Assembly: GCF_900141785.1 (NCBI RefSeq)
Contig: NZ_FQYP01000002.1
Span: 1-64,000 of the forward strand
Reading direction: 5' to 3'
Source of the DNA: Aquimarina spongiae
GTDB taxonomy: Bacteria; Bacteroidota; Bacteroidia; Flavobacteriales; Flavobacteriaceae
DNA length: 64,000 nt
A program made the translations under genes and the position numbers. The notes below the pieces were generated by a model, which saw nothing but the letters and a program-made list of their open reading frames with translations, searched no databases and was not told the origin of the DNA. Positions 62,511 through 64,000 of this stretch are shown here, one piece after another; within the stretch, counting starts at the first letter, position 1; the number at the start of each line of letters is the position of its first letter.

Positions 62511-64000
62511 ATGACGACAATTACTAGATTATTTGATTTTCCACATTATCAATTAGAGAAATTTAATTTAGAAAAGGCTTTAATCACAAAGTATGATGGA
62601 GAGTGGATTGCTACTTCTACCCAAGAATACATCAATAAAGCCAACCAGATTAGTAGAGGTTTACTAAGACTGGGGGTAAAACCAAACGATAAAATCGCCA
62701 TAATATCTTCAAATAATAGAACTGAATGGAATATTACAGATATTGGTGTGTTACAAATCGGAGCACAAGATGTTCCTATTTATCCTACAATTTCTCAGGA
62801 AGATTATGAATATGTATTAAATCACTCAGAGTCGGTATATTGTTTTGTTTCCGATGATGAAGTATTTCAAAAAGTAAAAAATATTCACGGAAACGTACCT
62901 TCATTAAAAGGGGTATATTCTTTTAATGATATAGACGGTTGTAAAAGCTGGAATGAAGTTTTAGAATTAGGTAAAGATGACAGCAACCAGGAAGAAGTAG
63001 AAAAGTTAATGGCAGGAGTACATGAAGATGATCTTGCTACCTTAATATATACCTCTGGTACTACAGGTCGTCCAAAAGGAGTAATGCTAAGTCATAAAAA
63101 CGTGGTAAGCAATGCCTTAAGTGCTGCAACCCGATTCCCTATTCCTTCTGGAGAGGCAAAAGCGTTAAGCTTTTTACCAGTATGTCACATTTATGAGCGT
63201 ATGCTGATGTATTTATATCAATATTTGGGTGTAAGTATCTATTTTGCAGAGTCGCTAGAAACGATCAGTGACAACCTAAAAGAAGTGAAACCAGATGTGA
63301 TGACAGCGGTACCTAGACTTCTTGAAAAGGTATACGATAAAATTATTGCAAAAGGAGCTGACCTAACCGGGTTAAAGAAAAAGCTATTTTTCTGGGCAGT
63401 GGAGCTTGGTTTAGAATATGAGCCATACGGAGCCAACGGATGGTGGTACGAAAAGAAACTAGGATTGGCCAGAAAATTAATATTCAGCAAATGGCAAGAA
63501 GCCCTTGGAGGGAATCTAAAAGTAATTGCTTCGGGAAGTGCTGCACTACAACCAAGATTGGCAAGAGTATTTAATGCTGCTGGAATGTCTGTGATGGAAG
63601 GATACGGTCTTACCGAAACCTCTCCTGTAGTATCCGTAAATGATGAAAGAGAGAAAGGTTTCAAAATTGGAACTGTGGGTAAAATGATCCCTAATACCGA
63701 AGTTAAAATTGCAGAAGACGGTGAGATTCTTGTAAAAGGACCACAAGTAATGCAAGGATATTACAAAGATCCAGAAAAAACTGCTGAGGTATTAAAAGAT
63801 GGATACTTCCATACTGGTGATATCGGAGAAATTGATAGCGACGGGTTCTTAAGAATTACAGATCGTAAAAAAGAAATGTTCAAAACTTCTGGTGGAAAAT
63901 ATGTAGCTCCTCAGTTGATCGAAAACGCCATGAAGCAATCCAGATTCATTGAGCAAATTATGGTAATCGGTGAAGGAGAAAAAATGCCAGCTGCTTTCAT
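62511..64000 (+). CDS. long-chain acyl-CoA synthetase (partial, 3' end missing)
   Basis: The first 496 codons are present; the gene continues past the window. It is an AMP-forming ligase that activates fatty acids with ATP and CoA. The P-loop motif Y-T-S-G-T-T-G-R-P-K-G-V-M-L lies near residues 180-193. G-Y-G-L-T-E-T-S-P-V near residue 364 and the D-R-K-K-E motif near residue 453 identify the long-chain FadD-type family (AMP-dependent synthetase). Full members are about 590-600 residues. The ATG at 62511 is preceded by the promoter, operator and structured leader described separately. Gene position suggests its own transcription unit. Confidence 0.92.
   Translation, partial: MTTITRLFDFPHYQLEKFNLEKALITKYDGEWIATSTQEYINKANQISRGLLRLGVKPNDKIAIISSNNRTEWNITDIGVLQIGAQDVPIYPTISQEDYEYVLNHSESVYCFVSDDEVFQKVKNIHGNVPSLKGVYSFNDIDGCKSWNEVLELGKDDSNQEEVEKLMAGVHEDDLATLIYTSGTTGRPKGVMLSHKNVVSNALSAATRFPIPSGEAKALSFLPVCHIYERMLMYLYQYLGVSIYFAESLETISDNLKEVKPDVMTAVPRLLEKVYDKIIAKGADLTGLKKKLFFWAVELGLEYEPYGANGWWYEKKLGLARKLIFSKWQEALGGNLKVIASGSAALQPRLARVFNAAGMSVMEGYGLTETSPVVSVNDEREKGFKIGTVGKMIPNTEVKIAEDGEILVKGPQVMQGYYKDPEKTAEVLKDGYFHTGDIGEIDSDGFLRITDRKKEMFKTSGGKYVAPQLIENAMKQSRFIEQIMVIGEGEKMPAAF

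Noticed and set aside
1..64000. tRNA, rRNA, tmRNA or CRISPR array
   Set aside because: None was recognised by eye in the intergenic regions; a tRNAscan or Infernal run could still find a structured RNA.

Overview
The window is chromosomal DNA from a member of the Bacteroidota, almost certainly a Flavobacteriaceae (possibly Aquimarina-like; genus is inference). Reasons: low GC; SusC/SusD with a FecI/FecR pair; a GldF/GldG gliding-motility transporter; DUF4199, DUF2927 and DUF4386 proteins; a carbamoyl-phosphate synthase large chain of only 950 residues; type-B ribosomal protein L31; few Shine-Dalgarno sites; and many promoters of the Bacteroidota form TTG-N18/19-TAnnTTTG. I found no rRNA, tRNA, CRISPR array, insertion sequence or phage gene.

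Layout. 1-10 kb: end of a secreted protein gene, a DUF4386 membrane protein, a 58-residue cysteine protein, a multi-PAS histidine kinase overlapping its response regulator, a DEAD-box helicase, a His-rich exported protein, a DUF72 protein, purC and phoH. 10-20 kb: SAM hydroxide adenosyltransferase, a monooxygenase-like protein, a fused GldF-GldG protein, a FecE-type ATPase with no standard start codon, a DUF2927 lipoprotein, rmuC, a serine hydrolase, a thioesterase and a haem-motif lipoprotein. 20.5-33.4 kb: a glycan-utilisation locus, all on the minus strand: GH3 glucosidase, ECF sigma, FecR anti-sigma, SusC with STN domain, SusD, and an FG-GAP/ASPIC lipoprotein. 33.5-46 kb: carB, rpmH, a TPR protein, a thioredoxin-fold protein, a half-size TSUP permease, a lytic transglycosylase, mtaB, a peptide-binding lipoprotein, a GlmU-like protein, a REP-like repeat and rpmE2. 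46-53 kb: two DUF4199 proteins, a GT2 glycosyltransferase, a phosphohexose mutase, an MsbA-like exporter, then a tandem duplication. 53-64 kb: an ECF sigma operon with a repeat-bearing membrane protein and a Spy-like protein, a BNR-type lipoprotein, rsmB, two small membrane proteins, purL and the start of an acyl-CoA ligase gene.

Most of the window is housekeeping. The most unusual content is non-coding or very small. (1) Two near-identical 0.2-kb transcription units at 52664-53140 on the minus strand each carry a promoter with exact 19-bp spacing, an identical 25-codon ORF and an intrinsic terminator. (2) A likely plus-strand antisense RNA of about 90 nt lies at 29148-29236, across the susC start and leader. 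(3) The FecE-like ATPase gene lacks any ATG, GTG or TTG where its start must be. (4) The acyl-CoA ligase promoter carries a palindromic operator at its start site and is followed by a leader with overlapping stems. None has been tested here by alignment, folding software or expression data.
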